This document shows, piece by piece, positions 15,475 to 24,219 of a DNA stretch of 35,348 nucleotides. The stretch's first letter is position 1. Every line of letters starts with the position of its first letter. The position numbers and the translations under genes are program-made. The stretch is taken from contig CALEDV010000035.1 of assembly GCA_937949555.1 (NCBI GenBank), positions 1-35,348 on the forward strand. Direction: 5' to 3'. Origin of the DNA: an uncultured bacterium. Lineage in GTDB: Bacteria > Nitrospirota > Thermodesulfovibrionia > Thermodesulfovibrionales > Dissulfurispiraceae. The notes beneath the pieces are model-generated. The model saw only the letters and a list, made by a program, of their open reading frames with translations. It was not told the origin of the DNA and did not search any database.

Positions 15475-16056
15475 GTGTATTTTTGCAGATGCGGAGGCAA
15501 CATAAGCGGAAGTATAGACCCTGAGACAATAGGAGAGACGCTCCCACAGGATATAGTCTTCAAAACCGTTGACTTTCTGTGTTCTGAGGGAGGCAAGGAA
15601 TTTTACCTCCAAACAGATATTTGCAGAAATAGAGGCACTGCTTACATGATGACAAAAGAACCTATTGAGGATCCGAAAATAGTTGCCTTTCTGTGCAATT
15701 GGTGTTCCTATGCAGGTGCTGACAATGGGGGGGTATCACAGCAACGGTATCCTGCCAATGTTGATATCATCAGGGTTATGTGCAGCGGCAGGGTAGAGGC
15801 GGAGTTTGTCATGAAAGCCTTTGAAAAAGGCGCCGAGGGTGTTATTATACTTGCATGTCATCCAGGAGACTGTCATTATAAGGAAGGTAATCTTAGGGCA
15901 GCAATTCGTCACCAAATGCTCGAAGGGCCCTTAGAGCAATTTGGCATAGATAAAAGGAGGCTTAGATTTGACTATGTCTCTGCCTCAGAGGGCGAGAGAT
16001 TTGTTAAGATAGTGTCAGAGATGACCAGTGAATTAAGAAATCTTAAGGGCTTTTAA
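15475..16056 (+). pseudogene. HdrA N-terminus joined to MvhD (deletion fusion of a HdrA-MvhD/QmoB-like protein)
   Basis: 193 residues from GTG 15475. Residues 1-45 (VYFCRCGGNISG, then LPQD, then FLCSEGGKEF) match the N-terminus of heterodisulfide reductase HdrA. From about residue 66 (PKIVAFLCNWCSYAGAD) to the end it is a complete MvhD/FrhD-type iron-sulfur subunit with Cys74, Cys77, Cys103 (VMCSGR), Cys128 and Cys133 (CHPGDCHY). HdrA is normally over 600 residues with FAD and several [4Fe-4S] clusters, all missing here. Natural HdrA-MvhD fusions exist (QmoB-like), so an internal in-frame deletion of such a gene is the simplest reading. Since the frame is open, an unusual functional small protein cannot be excluded. 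GTG is not preceded by a well-spaced ribosome binding site. Confidence 0.7.
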
Positions 16057-16091
16057 TACATAGTCTAAATGTAATAATATGGGAGGCAGAA

Positions 16092-16313
16092 ATGACAGTG
16101 CATACACTCGATGCAAGGGGGCTGAAATGCCCACAGCCTACTCTTAAGATTACTGCAATGGCTGTTAAGATGAAGAAGGGAGATGTGCTTGAGGCTGTAG
16201 CAGATTGCGCCACCTTTGAAAAGGACATCCGAGATTGGTGCACTCGTTCCAAAAAGGTATTGCTTTGGATAAGAGATGAGGGGTCAGCTAAGCGGTGTCA
16301 GATACAATTCTAA
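16092..16313 (+). CDS. tusA: TusA-family sulfur carrier protein
   Basis: 73 residues. The signature LDARGLKCPQPTLKI has the CPxP motif with the persulfide-carrying Cys13, and the GDVLEAVADC strand follows. It has the small two-layer alpha/beta fold of TusA/SirA/YeeD. Proteins of this family hand sulfane sulfur to tRNA-thiolation enzymes, to molybdopterin enzymes or, next to hdr-type genes, to sulfur-oxidising or sulfur-reducing complexes. Its place directly after the HdrA-MvhD relic suggests the last link (inference). GGGAGG lies 6 nt upstream of ATG. Confidence 0.9.
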   Translation: MTVHTLDARGLKCPQPTLKITAMAVKMKKGDVLEAVADCATFEKDIRDWCTRSKKVLLWIRDEGSAKRCQIQF

Positions 16314-16328
16314 GTTAAAGAGGGAACT

Positions 16329-16349
16329 ATGCTCCATGAACATTCTTAA
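16329..16349 (+). other. Possible 6-codon minicistron before yggS
   Basis: AGAGGGAA followed by ATG (16329), five codons and TAA (16347-16349), in frame with and 18 nt before the yggS ATG, which itself lacks a Shine-Dalgarno sequence. It could allow translation reinitiation, or be chance. Confidence 0.2.
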
Positions 16350-16367
16350 TCGTGTAACAACAGACCT

Positions 16368-17063
16368 ATGATTACTGAAAATATATCTCAAATATACAAA
16401 AAGATAAGCAGGGCATCTATGAAGTCCGAGAGGGACCCCTTTGAGGTCAACTTGATTGGAGTTACAAAGACTGTGCCCGTGGAATTAATAACAGAGGCTG
16501 CCGATGCAGGCATAAGGTTGTTTGGCGAAAGCAGGGTGCAAGAGGCAGAAGAGAAGATAGCCTCTTTTGCCCCTATAGCCCTTAAAGAAGGTTTCTCTGG
16601 CGTACAGTGGCACTTTATAGGGCATCTGCAAAGGAACAAGGCTCGTCAGGCTGTTAGGCTTTTTGATATGATCCACTCTTTAGATTCCCTTGAACTTGCT
16701 TGGGAGTTGAATAAGGAGGCCTCTAAGATCGGCAAGATACAACAGGCGCTAATCCAGTTGAAACTCTCTGAGGAAGAGACAAAGCACGGGCTGCCTGAAT
16801 CATGTCTCTTTGATCTCCTTAAGGCTGTCTCTTCAATGGATAACCTTTCAGTGCTTGGATTAATGACTATTCCTCCCCTGTTTGAAAAGCCTGAATCCTC
16901 AAGACCCTATTTTCAAAAACTTGCCTCCTTAAGAGAGAGGGCACAGAGGGAGGGTTTCAATCTGCCCTATTTGTCAATGGGAATGTCATCGGACTATGAG
17001 ATAGCCATAGAAGAAGGAGCAACCTTCATAAGGGTTGGAACGGCAATCTTCGGTCAGAGATGA
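16368..17063 (+). CDS. yggS: YggS/PLPBP-family pyridoxal-phosphate homeostasis protein
   Basis: A 231-residue TIM-barrel PLP-binding protein without a known catalytic reaction, involved in vitamin B6 and amino/keto-acid balance. The PLP lysine is Lys34 in LIGVTKTV. Other family blocks are FGESRVQEAEEKI, WHFIGHLQRNKARQAV, MTIPPL, LSMGMSSDYEIAIEEGATFIRVGTAIFG (shown here in two overlapping parts: LSMGMSSDYEIAIEEGAT and TFIRVGTAIFG). The order and length match the family. Its TGA overlaps the dinG ATG by 4 nt, so the two are cotranslated. It begins the long plus-strand housekeeping run that reaches lpxK. Confidence 0.93.
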   Translation: MITENISQIYKKISRASMKSERDPFEVNLIGVTKTVPVELITEAADAGIRLFGESRVQEAEEKIASFAPIALKEGFSGVQWHFIGHLQRNKARQAVRLFDMIHSLDSLELAWELNKEASKIGKIQQALIQLKLSEEETKHGLPESCLFDLLKAVSSMDNLSVLGLMTIPPLFEKPESSRPYFQKLASLRERAQREGFNLPYLSMGMSSDYEIAIEEGATFIRVGTAIFGQR

Positions 17064-18904
17064 GCCTGAACCTTGAGGACTTTTTCGGTTTTCTCGAAAA
17101 AGAGCTGCCCAATTATGAGAGACGAATCCCTCAGCTTGATATGGCAAGGGCAGTCTTTAATACCCTTTGCAATGGACGCCGCCTCCTTGTAGAGGCAGGC
17201 ACTGGCACTGGAAAGAGCTTTGCCTATTTAATACCCGCCCTGTTATCAGGGGGAAAAACGATAATATCCACAGCCACTATTGCCCTTCAGGAACAGTTGG
17301 CAACAAAAGACCTGTCCTTCTTGCAGAGACTTGGATTTAAGCCCTTTACCTACGGCATACTCAAGGGCAAAAATAACTACCTGTGTATTAAAAGGCTACG
17401 CGATTATGGGACATTAAACACATGGGACCCCCAATTTATTGAATGGGTAAAGGAAACAGAGACCGGAGATAAGGACGACCTCAAACATCTTCCTGAGTTT
17501 TGGAATCAGGTCTCAGGAGACTCCCTTGACTGCGCTGCAAAGGCATGTCCATTTTATGGACAATGTTTTTATTTCCGTAACTATAAGACCCTCTACAAGG
17601 CAGATATAGTAATAGCAAACCATTATATACTTGCCTTTGACGCGCTATCAGGGGGGTCGTTGCTGCCTATACACGAATCACTTATTATTGATGAAGCCCA
17701 TAATATAGACGATTGCCTATCAAAGGCAGCAGGCATTTCGGTCACAGAAAGGAGAATCAAAGGGCTCTTAAACAGACTAAGGAGTTTGAAGGTTGCCGTT
17801 GAGGATATTTATCAAGACATAGACAACTTCTTTAATGTCCCTGGTCTTTTTAAGGCAGACTTAAACTACCTTACGCCCATACCTGAAGAAATTATAGAGG
17901 GGCTTAAGCATATTAATAAGAGACTTGCCCTAAATAGGACCGCAGAGCGGCTGGAAAGACAAAAATACTCCTACGAAGAGGACAAAGAACTCCAGGACAA
18001 GATAATCACTACTATAGCCCTTTGCACTTCCCTGCAATCGGACATCGATGACTTTCTTGAACAAGGCAAAGAGGACAGGGTCTATTTTATCCAAAAGGGC
18101 AGACAGGGCTTTGAGCTGCAAAGCAGACTCATTGAAACAGCCTCTATGTTTAATACCATGATAGACCTCTACGACAACGTAATAATGACCTCAGCAACCC
18201 TCACTACATCAATGAGCTTTGATTTTATAAAACAGAGACTGAATCTAAGGGGCTTTGATGAGCTCATCGTAAGTTCACCCTTTGACTATCAGAGGCAATC
18301 TGCCCTGTTTACGGACTCTAAAATACCTCCACCTACAAAGGAGGAGGATTTCTTCAGGCACTCTGCCGAGAGTATTAGCAAACTAATATGCGCCTCTAAA
18401 GGGAGGGCTTTGGTTCTCTTTGCCTCCTATAAACATCTCAGACATGTCTCAGAGATGCTTGCCTTACCTTATCCTCTGGCATCTCAGGGAGATATGCCCA
18501 ATTCAAAGCTGCTTCAGTGGTTTATTGACACCCCTGATTCAGTATTGCTTGCCACCCAGTCTTTCTGGCAGGGCATTGATGTTAAAGGAGACAAGCTGAG
18601 CCTGCTGATAATCGCAAAGATACCCTTTGCCTCTCCAGGTGACCCTGTATATGATGCCCGCTGCAGGAGGCTTGGGGATCGTTGGTTTAGCGATCTCGCC
18701 CTCCCTGCTGCAATACTGAGCATCAGACAGGGCTTTGGCAGGCTCATAAGGAGCGCTTCCGATAGAGGAGTAGTGGCTATTCTTGACAGCAGATTATACA
18801 ACAGTTCCTATGGATCAAAGGTGCTTAGTTCACTGCCTAAGATGACGACACTTGATTCTATAATAGAGGTAGAGGATTTTCTTAATAAGCAAGACAAAAA
18901 CTAA
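17060..18904 (+). CDS. dinG: DinG-family ATP-dependent DNA helicase (XPD-like)
   Basis: 614 residues, superfamily 2. Walker A is EAGTGTGKS (45-53), the DEAH box is IIDEAHN (209-215), and TSATLT is motif III. ALVLFASYKHL starts the second RecA domain. QSFWQGIDVKGDKL and IRQGFGRLIRS are motifs V and VI. Four cysteines between motifs I and II (Cys109, Cys158, Cys163, Cys169) would hold the [4Fe-4S] cluster typical of DinG/XPD. It unwinds DNA 5' to 3' and can resolve R-loops and G-quadruplexes. There is no exonuclease domain. It overlaps yggS by ATGA and precedes hemC by 32 nt. Confidence 0.94.
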   Translation: MSLNLEDFFGFLEKELPNYERRIPQLDMARAVFNTLCNGRRLLVEAGTGTGKSFAYLIPALLSGGKTIISTATIALQEQLATKDLSFLQRLGFKPFTYGILKGKNNYLCIKRLRDYGTLNTWDPQFIEWVKETETGDKDDLKHLPEFWNQVSGDSLDCAAKACPFYGQCFYFRNYKTLYKADIVIANHYILAFDALSGGSLLPIHESLIIDEAHNIDDCLSKAAGISVTERRIKGLLNRLRSLKVAVEDIYQDIDNFFNVPGLFKADLNYLTPIPEEIIEGLKHINKRLALNRTAERLERQKYSYEEDKELQDKIITTIALCTSLQSDIDDFLEQGKEDRVYFIQKGRQGFELQSRLIETASMFNTMIDLYDNVIMTSATLTTSMSFDFIKQRLNLRGFDELIVSSPFDYQRQSALFTDSKIPPPTKEEDFFRHSAESISKLICASKGRALVLFASYKHLRHVSEMLALPYPLASQGDMPNSKLLQWFIDTPDSVLLATQSFWQGIDVKGDKLSLLIIAKIPFASPGDPVYDARCRRLGDRWFSDLALPAAILSIRQGFGRLIRSASDRGVVAILDSRLYNSSYGSKVLSSLPKMTTLDSIIEVEDFLNKQDKN

Positions 18905-18936
18905 CTGCAATTGCACACAGGGAGGTTAATAATTAG

Positions 18937-19893
18937 ATGGGTAGGAGGATTATTATAGGCACAAGAGGCAGCAAGTTAGCGCTATGGCAGGCTGAGTGGG
19001 TAGCCTCAGCACTATCAATGAGACATCCGGAGTTGGTTATTGAAATCAACAAAATCAAAACCACCGGCGATAAGATACTTGATGTGCCCCTTGCAAAGGT
19101 AGGAGGGAAGGGGTTGTTTGTTAAGGAAATAGAAGAATCCCTGCTTGCAGGCAAATCTGATATAGCAGTCCACAGCATGAAGGATGTCCCCTCCGATATG
19201 CCGGAGGGTCTGCACTTAAAGGTGATATGTAAGAGAGAGGACCCAAGAGATGCCCTTGTAGCCCCAAAGTCAGACTCTTCATCGGGACGCGCTAATATCA
19301 AAACCCTCAGAGACCTCCCCGAGAGAGCACGACTTGGCACAAGCAGCCTCAGAAGGGCCTGTCAGATAATGCGCCTGAGACCGGACATAAAAATACAACA
19401 CCTCAGAGGCAATCTTGATACAAGGTTAAGGAAACTCGACGAAGGTCAATATGATGCAATAATTCTTGCCTCTGCAGGACTGAAACGACTGGGATGGGCT
19501 AATAGAATTACCGAATATATTGATACCCAAGACATACTGCCTGCCGTTGGACAGGGAGCGATAGGCATTGAAAGCAGAACTTCTGATGATTTTATCAATA
19601 ACCTCATAACTACCCTCGATGACCCTCAAACCTCTGTATGTGTGAGGGCAGAGAGGGCATTCCTAAAAAAGCTCCAGGGGGGATGTCAGGTGCCCATTGC
19701 GGCCCATGCAAGACTTGATGGTCAATCATGCCTTATAATTGAAGGACTCGTTGGCAGCATAAGGGGGGACAGAGTTATAAGAGACAACATTGAAGGCAGC
19801 GCTGATATGCCTGAATCCTTGGGCATCAGCTTAGCCGAAAGATTGCTTTTAAAAGGCGCAGGAGATATCCTTAAAGAGGTGTATGAACAATGA
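18937..19893 (+). CDS. hemC: Hydroxymethylbilane synthase (porphobilinogen deaminase)
   Basis: 318 residues. The enzyme joins four porphobilinogen units to hydroxymethylbilane in tetrapyrrole synthesis. Seen: IGTRGSKLALWQAE at the start, VHSMKDVP with the catalytic Asp83, LGTSSLRR, LRGNLDTRLRKLD, LPAVGQGAIGIE, and the cofactor-bearing Cys250 in LQGGCQVPIAA. All are canonical. GGGAGG lies about 13 nt before ATG. It overlaps the following cobA-hemD gene by 4 nt (ATGA), so consecutive enzymes of the pathway are coupled. Confidence 0.97.
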   Translation: MGRRIIIGTRGSKLALWQAEWVASALSMRHPELVIEINKIKTTGDKILDVPLAKVGGKGLFVKEIEESLLAGKSDIAVHSMKDVPSDMPEGLHLKVICKREDPRDALVAPKSDSSSGRANIKTLRDLPERARLGTSSLRRACQIMRLRPDIKIQHLRGNLDTRLRKLDEGQYDAIILASAGLKRLGWANRITEYIDTQDILPAVGQGAIGIESRTSDDFINNLITTLDDPQTSVCVRAERAFLKKLQGGCQVPIAAHARLDGQSCLIIEGLVGSIRGDRVIRDNIEGSADMPESLGISLAERLLLKGAGDILKEVYEQ

Positions 19894-21404
19894 ACAAAGG
19901 CAAGGTTTACATAGTTGGCGCAGGCCCTGGAGATATTGGGCTTTTTACCATTAAGGGACTAAGGATACTTCAAAAATCCCAAGTAGTGGTCTATGATTTT
20001 CATCTCAATGCACAGATACTCAATTACATCTCTACAGACGCCGAGTTTGTATATGCAGGCAAAAGAGGCGGGCATCATGAAATGACCCAGGAGCAGATAA
20101 ATGAGGCGCTTGTGAAATATGCCTCAGAGGGTAAGATAGTATGCCGCTTGAAGGGAGGAGATCCCTTCGTCTTTGGCAGAGGCGGTGAAGAGGCGCAGGC
20201 CTTAAAAGAGGCAGGCATAGCCTTTGAGATAATACCCGGAGTGTCTTCGGCTATAGCAGCGCCAGCCTATGCCGGCATACCAATAACACACCGCAGATAC
20301 TCCTCTTCCTTTGCGGTGATAACAGGCAATGAAGACCTTACAAAGCGAGAAAGTGCAATAGATTGGGCACATTTTGCCCGTGGTTTTGACACCCTTGTAT
20401 TTTTGATGGGCGTCAAAAATGTATCTGCTATAGCATCTAAACTCATTGAAAATGGCAAATCCCCAGATACACCAACTGCTGTAGTCAGATGGGGCACAAG
20501 ACCAGACCAGAAGACTATCATAAGTGCTCTTTCCAAGATTGCCTCAGTGATAAAAGACCAACACATCAAGCCGCCAGCGGTAATGATAGTGGGCAATGTA
20601 GTTAAGCTAAGGGATTCCTTGAGATGGTATGAAGACAAGCCCCTTTTTGGACACAGGATATTAATCACCAGGGAGTATTCCTACGATTATGAAGCCCTTG
20701 AAGACATGGGGGCAGAGATTTTTGGATTTCCAACAATAAAGACCGTTCCTTCTGAAGACTACAGTGATTTAGATAGGGCTATACATTCAATAGGGGACTA
20801 TCAATGGCTTATTTTCACAAGCGCAAAGGGGGTCTCTTTCTTCCTGTGCCGTTTTATAAGCGCCGGCAGAGACATAAGGGATTTAAAAGGTATAAGGCTT
20901 TGTGCTGTGGGCACAAAGACCGCCGAAGCCCTTGCTAAGTTTGGATTGAGGGTTGATCTTATGCCCGAGGAGTTCAACTCTGAAGGACTTGTTGATGCCT
21001 TTGTCAAGGAACACAAAAACTTGCAGGGAGTTAGAATGCTGCTACCAAGACCTGATAATGCAAGGAATCTATTCCCCGACATGATTAGTCAAAGGGGCGG
21101 CACAGTAGATACTCCTGTTGCCTATAGGGTAATCAAGCCAGAAAGACACGGCAAGAGATTGCAGAGGTTTCTAAAAGAGGGCAGGATTACAGTGGCTACC
21201 TTTACAAGCGCAGCCACCTTCAATAATTTCGTGGATATGATTGGAGAGGAGGCACTGGACTTCTTAAGGGGTATAACAATTGCTTCCATAGGTCCTGTAA
21301 CCACTAAGGCTATTGAAAAAGCAGGACTAAGGGTTGAAATACAACCTAAAGAGGCAACCATCAAGGCTATGTCGGCAGCAATAATAGACTGGGCAAAGGG
21401 TTAG
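19890..21404 (+). CDS. cobA-hemD: Uroporphyrinogen-III methyltransferase / uroporphyrinogen-III synthase fusion
   Basis: A 504-residue bifunctional protein. Residues 1 to about 245 are the SAM-dependent methyltransferase CobA/SUMT: YIVGAGPGDIGLFT, VCRLKGGDPFVFGRGGEE, IIPGVSSAIAAPAYAGIPITHR and VFLMGV. Residues about 250-504 are HemD: RILITREYSYDYEALEDMGA, WLIFTSAKGVSFF, VGTKTAEALAKFGL, ATFTSAATFNNF and SIGPVTTKAIEKAGL. It closes hydroxymethylbilane to uroporphyrinogen III and then methylates it to precorrin-2, the branch to sirohaem, cobalamin and haem d1 (and the sirohaem-dependent haem route). This fusion is widespread in anaerobes. It overlaps hemC by 4 nt. Confidence 0.96.
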   Translation: MNKGKVYIVGAGPGDIGLFTIKGLRILQKSQVVVYDFHLNAQILNYISTDAEFVYAGKRGGHHEMTQEQINEALVKYASEGKIVCRLKGGDPFVFGRGGEEAQALKEAGIAFEIIPGVSSAIAAPAYAGIPITHRRYSSSFAVITGNEDLTKRESAIDWAHFARGFDTLVFLMGVKNVSAIASKLIENGKSPDTPTAVVRWGTRPDQKTIISALSKIASVIKDQHIKPPAVMIVGNVVKLRDSLRWYEDKPLFGHRILITREYSYDYEALEDMGAEIFGFPTIKTVPSEDYSDLDRAIHSIGDYQWLIFTSAKGVSFFLCRFISAGRDIRDLKGIRLCAVGTKTAEALAKFGLRVDLMPEEFNSEGLVDAFVKEHKNLQGVRMLLPRPDNARNLFPDMISQRGGTVDTPVAYRVIKPERHGKRLQRFLKEGRITVATFTSAATFNNFVDMIGEEALDFLRGITIASIGPVTTKAIEKAGLRVEIQPKEATIKAMSAAIIDWAKG

Positions 21405-21460
21405 GATCATTACCTTTAAAGGCTTTTAGTAAGTATGAATATATCCCCCAGAGGTTTGCT

Positions 21461-22459
21461 ATGATGTTTATCCTGAGTATTGCGCTCATTCTTTTTACCT
21501 TAGTTTCCTGCACTGGAAATCCAGAAAGGCTCTTTAAGGAAACCCGCTCGGCAATGTACACCGTTACATCCATAACTGTATCTGCCCCTAATGAAAGTAT
21601 AGCCAAAGAGGCAATTGAGGCATCCTTTGCGGAGCTAAAAAGTCTTGAGTCAATCTTGAACTATTATTCTCCAACCAGTGAGGTAAGCAGTATCAACTCA
21701 AAGGCAGGAATTAAACCTGTCAAGGTATCTAAGGATACCATCGAGATAATTGAAAAGGCGCAGATTGCCGCTGAACTCACCGATGGAGGTTTTGATATAA
21801 CCCTTGGTCCTGTGATATCCCTCTGGGACTTTAAGCGAAAGGTGATCCCCTCAAGGGAAATTATCAATGCCGCTCTTAGGCAGGTTGGTTATAAGGGAAT
21901 AATATTGAATAGGTCCGAAGGGACTGTCTTTTTGAAGAAAAAGGGCATGGAGATAAATCTTGGAGGCATAATCAAAGGTTATGCTGCTGATAAGGTCATT
22001 GAGATCCTTAAACAGAGAGGGATTAAGGGGGCTATAGTCTCCGTAGGGGGAGACATTAAGGCATACGGACTGAGACCTGAGGGTAAATTATGGAATGTAG
22101 GCATTCAAAATCCAAGACCTATAAAAGACAAAGATGAGCTTATAGGGACCTTGGCAATCTCTGAGGGCTGCATTTCTACCTCAGGAGACTACGAGAGGTT
22201 CTTCGAATCTGGAGGCATCAGATACCACCACATCATTAACCCCAAGACTGGCTTCCCTTCCGAAGGCATAAGAAGCATCACTGTTATCGCCTCTGAGGGT
22301 GCCCTTTGTGATGCCCTTGCAACAGGTTTTTTTGCCTTAGGTGAAAGGGGTGCCCTTCAGAGGATGCAACAGGCGGGCATCAAGGGAATAGTAATAGACA
22401 GCACAGGAGTTATAAAAATGACCAATGAAACAGAGGTACGATTTACAAGGACCCAGTAA
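21461..22459 (+). CDS. apbE: FAD:protein FMN transferase, lipoprotein
   Basis: 332 residues. The signal peptide ends in the lipobox LVSC (Cys17), so the protein is probably lipid-anchored on the periplasmic side. ApbE covalently attaches FMN to threonine of exported flavoproteins such as Rnf/Nqr subunits. Family blocks seen: [76 protein letters not shown] and [15 protein letters not shown] lies 7 nt before ATG. There are 56 nt after cobA-hemD with no terminator, and yacG starts one base after its stop. Confidence 0.95.
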   Translation: MMFILSIALILFTLVSCTGNPERLFKETRSAMYTVTSITVSAPNESIAKEAIEASFAELKSLESILNYYSPTSEVSSINSKAGIKPVKVSKDTIEIIEKAQIAAELTDGGFDITLGPVISLWDFKRKVIPSREIINAALRQVGYKGIILNRSEGTVFLKKKGMEINLGGIIKGYAADKVIEILKQRGIKGAIVSVGGDIKAYGLRPEGKLWNVGIQNPRPIKDKDELIGTLAISEGCISTSGDYERFFESGGIRYHHIINPKTGFPSEGIRSITVIASEGALCDALATGFFALGERGALQRMQQAGIKGIVIDSTGVIKMTNETEVRFTRTQ

Positions 22460-22460
22460 T

Positions 22461-22685
22461 ATGCAGATAAGATGTCCTACTTGTAATAAGCTCACCACAT
22501 GGAAAGAGAATGACTTTAGGCCCTTTTGTTCCGAGAGGTGCAAACTAATTGATTTAGGGATGTGGGCATCGGAGCAATATAGGATTATAGAACCAGCCGA
22601 ATCAATAACATATTTAGATAAAAACGATGAGATCCCCCAAGAGGATAAGACACAAAAACCATTTTCAAAGGATACAGACAAATGA
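22461..22685 (+). CDS. yacG: YacG-type zinc protein (DNA gyrase inhibitor family)
   Basis: 74 residues from ATG 22461. A longer upstream start would overlap apbE and is unlikely. A single zinc ribbon is visible: CPTC near the start and FCSERC 16 residues on, followed by [14 protein letters not shown], which is the YacG signature. In E. coli YacG binds GyrB and blocks its DNA binding. The C-terminal tail is acidic and polar. Its TGA overlaps panC ATG by 4 nt. Confidence 0.92.
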   Translation: MQIRCPTCNKLTTWKENDFRPFCSERCKLIDLGMWASEQYRIIEPAESITYLDKNDEIPQEDKTQKPFSKDTDK

Positions 22686-23539
22686 TGGAAAGGATAAGAA
22701 TACCAAGGATAATGCAGGAGACCTCAAAAAGGATTCTACTGAAATCTAAGTCCATCGGCTTTGTTCCTACTATGGGAGCGCTCCATGAGGGTCACATGAG
22801 CCTTATAAAGAGGGCAAGGACAGAAAACGATGTTGTTGTAGCGAGCATCTTTGTCAACCCCTTACAGTTTGGAGCCAATGAGGACCTGCAGTCATATCCT
22901 CGAACCCTGGAAAGGGACATTGAAAAGCTCGAGGAAGCGCAAACAGATATTCTATTTTTGCCTGAAGAGCAGGCAATTTATCCGGAGGGATTCTGCACCT
23001 ATGTGTCCGTTGAAGGACTATCTGAGAGGCTCTGCGGTGCCTTTAGAAAGGGGCATTTTACAGGCGTCACAACAGTGGTATGCAAACTCCTAAACCTCGT
23101 AAAGCCCACAAGGTTATACCTTGGACAAAAGGATTACCAACAAATGCAGATTATAAAAAAAATGACCGAGCATCTCAATATGGATATTGACATTGTAGGC
23201 TGCAGGACTATAAGAGAAAGCGACGGTCTTGCCATGAGCTCACGCAATAGCTACCTCACTCCTAAAGAACGGCAAGCGGCAACGGTCATTTACAGAACCC
23301 TTTCTGCCCTGTCAGAACTCATAGTGAAAGAGGCTATCCCCTGCATAGAGGTGCCAGCATTGATGCAAAAGCTAATTTCTGAGGAACCCCTAGTTGACCA
23401 TATCCAGTATGCAGGGATCTATGACGCCGAATCCTTAACACCCCTAAAAGAATACAAGAAGATAAACCTCCTTGCTGTGGCTTTGAAGTTAGGGCAAACC
23501 AGGCTAATTGACAATATGCTGGTAGAACTTAAGTGTTAG
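22682..23539 (+). CDS. panC: Pantothenate synthetase (pantoate-beta-alanine ligase)
   Basis: 285 residues. The enzyme makes pantothenate from pantoate, beta-alanine and ATP, for coenzyme A. Seen: [15 protein letters not shown] with the HIGH-like HEGH (35-38), [53 protein letters not shown], and the KMSKS-like [10 protein letters not shown]. Two consecutive ATGs (22682 and 22685) are possible starts, and the first overlaps yacG by 4 nt. tsaC follows after 18 nt. Confidence 0.97.
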   Translation: MMERIRIPRIMQETSKRILLKSKSIGFVPTMGALHEGHMSLIKRARTENDVVVASIFVNPLQFGANEDLQSYPRTLERDIEKLEEAQTDILFLPEEQAIYPEGFCTYVSVEGLSERLCGAFRKGHFTGVTTVVCKLLNLVKPTRLYLGQKDYQQMQIIKKMTEHLNMDIDIVGCRTIRESDGLAMSSRNSYLTPKERQAATVIYRTLSALSELIVKEAIPCIEVPALMQKLISEEPLVDHIQYAGIYDAESLTPLKEYKKINLLAVALKLGQTRLIDNMLVELKC

Positions 23540-23557
23540 ATCTATGAGGAGTTAGCC

Positions 23558-24196
23558 GTGACAATAGTTTCCGTTGAAAGAGATAACTATGAAGACCTTA
23601 TAAACCAAGCCTGCGCAATCTTAAATCAAGGGGGTATTATCATATATCCCACAGAGACCTTCTACGGTATAGGCGCAAAATACGACTCTAAAGAGGCGCT
23701 GCAAAGGGTCTTGAAAATAAAGAACAGACCCAACGAAAAGACCTTTCCGTTGATCATAGGCGATAGGGAGCAACTGGATAAGATTGCAGAGTGTAGTCCC
23801 ATAGAGAGGCTTATCATAGATAAATGCTGGCCAGGGGCATTAACAATACTATTAAGGTCAAAAATATCCCTTCCGTCGCTTATCCAATGGGAGGGTCGGA
23901 TTGCGGTGAGATTATCCAGCAGTGTGATCGCAAGAGATATTTCCACTGGAGTGCAGTGCCCCATTACAGCTACAAGCGCCAACCTATCGTCAATGCCGCC
24001 TGCGCAGGACGCTAAAGAAGCCTATTCATATTTTCAAGAGGCAGTTGACCTGATAATTGACAACGGAAGAACCCCAGGAGGTCTTCCGTCCACAATAATA
24101 GCAGTGCATCAAGGCATGATTGAGGTTGTAAGAAGGGGCGCCTTTGACCTTCAGTCACTTTACAGTTTTTTACAACTGCCTGTTTATTATAGATAG
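23558..24196 (+). CDS. tsaC: Threonylcarbamoyl-AMP synthase (Sua5/YciO/YrdC family)
   Basis: 212 residues from GTG 23558, with AGGAG 7 nt upstream. The enzyme makes threonylcarbamoyl-AMP from Thr, bicarbonate and ATP for the t6A37 modification of ANN-decoding tRNAs. Motifs: GGIIIYPTETFYGIGAKYDS, VLKIKNRPNEKTFPLII, CWPGALTILL, GRIAVRLSSS, PITATSANLSS and GLPSTIIAV. It is the short form without the C-terminal Sua5 domain. Confidence 0.94.
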   Translation: MTIVSVERDNYEDLINQACAILNQGGIIIYPTETFYGIGAKYDSKEALQRVLKIKNRPNEKTFPLIIGDREQLDKIAECSPIERLIIDKCWPGALTILLRSKISLPSLIQWEGRIAVRLSSSVIARDISTGVQCPITATSANLSSMPPAQDAKEAYSYFQEAVDLIIDNGRTPGGLPSTIIAVHQGMIEVVRRGAFDLQSLYSFLQLPVYYR

Positions 24197-24219
24197 GGTT
24201 TTGGAGTATCATATAAACC

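Noticed and set aside
21405-21460. CCTTTAAAGG palindrome after cobA-hemD considered as terminator
   Set aside because: No loop, a low-GC stem and only a short T run. Transcription probably continues into apbE.
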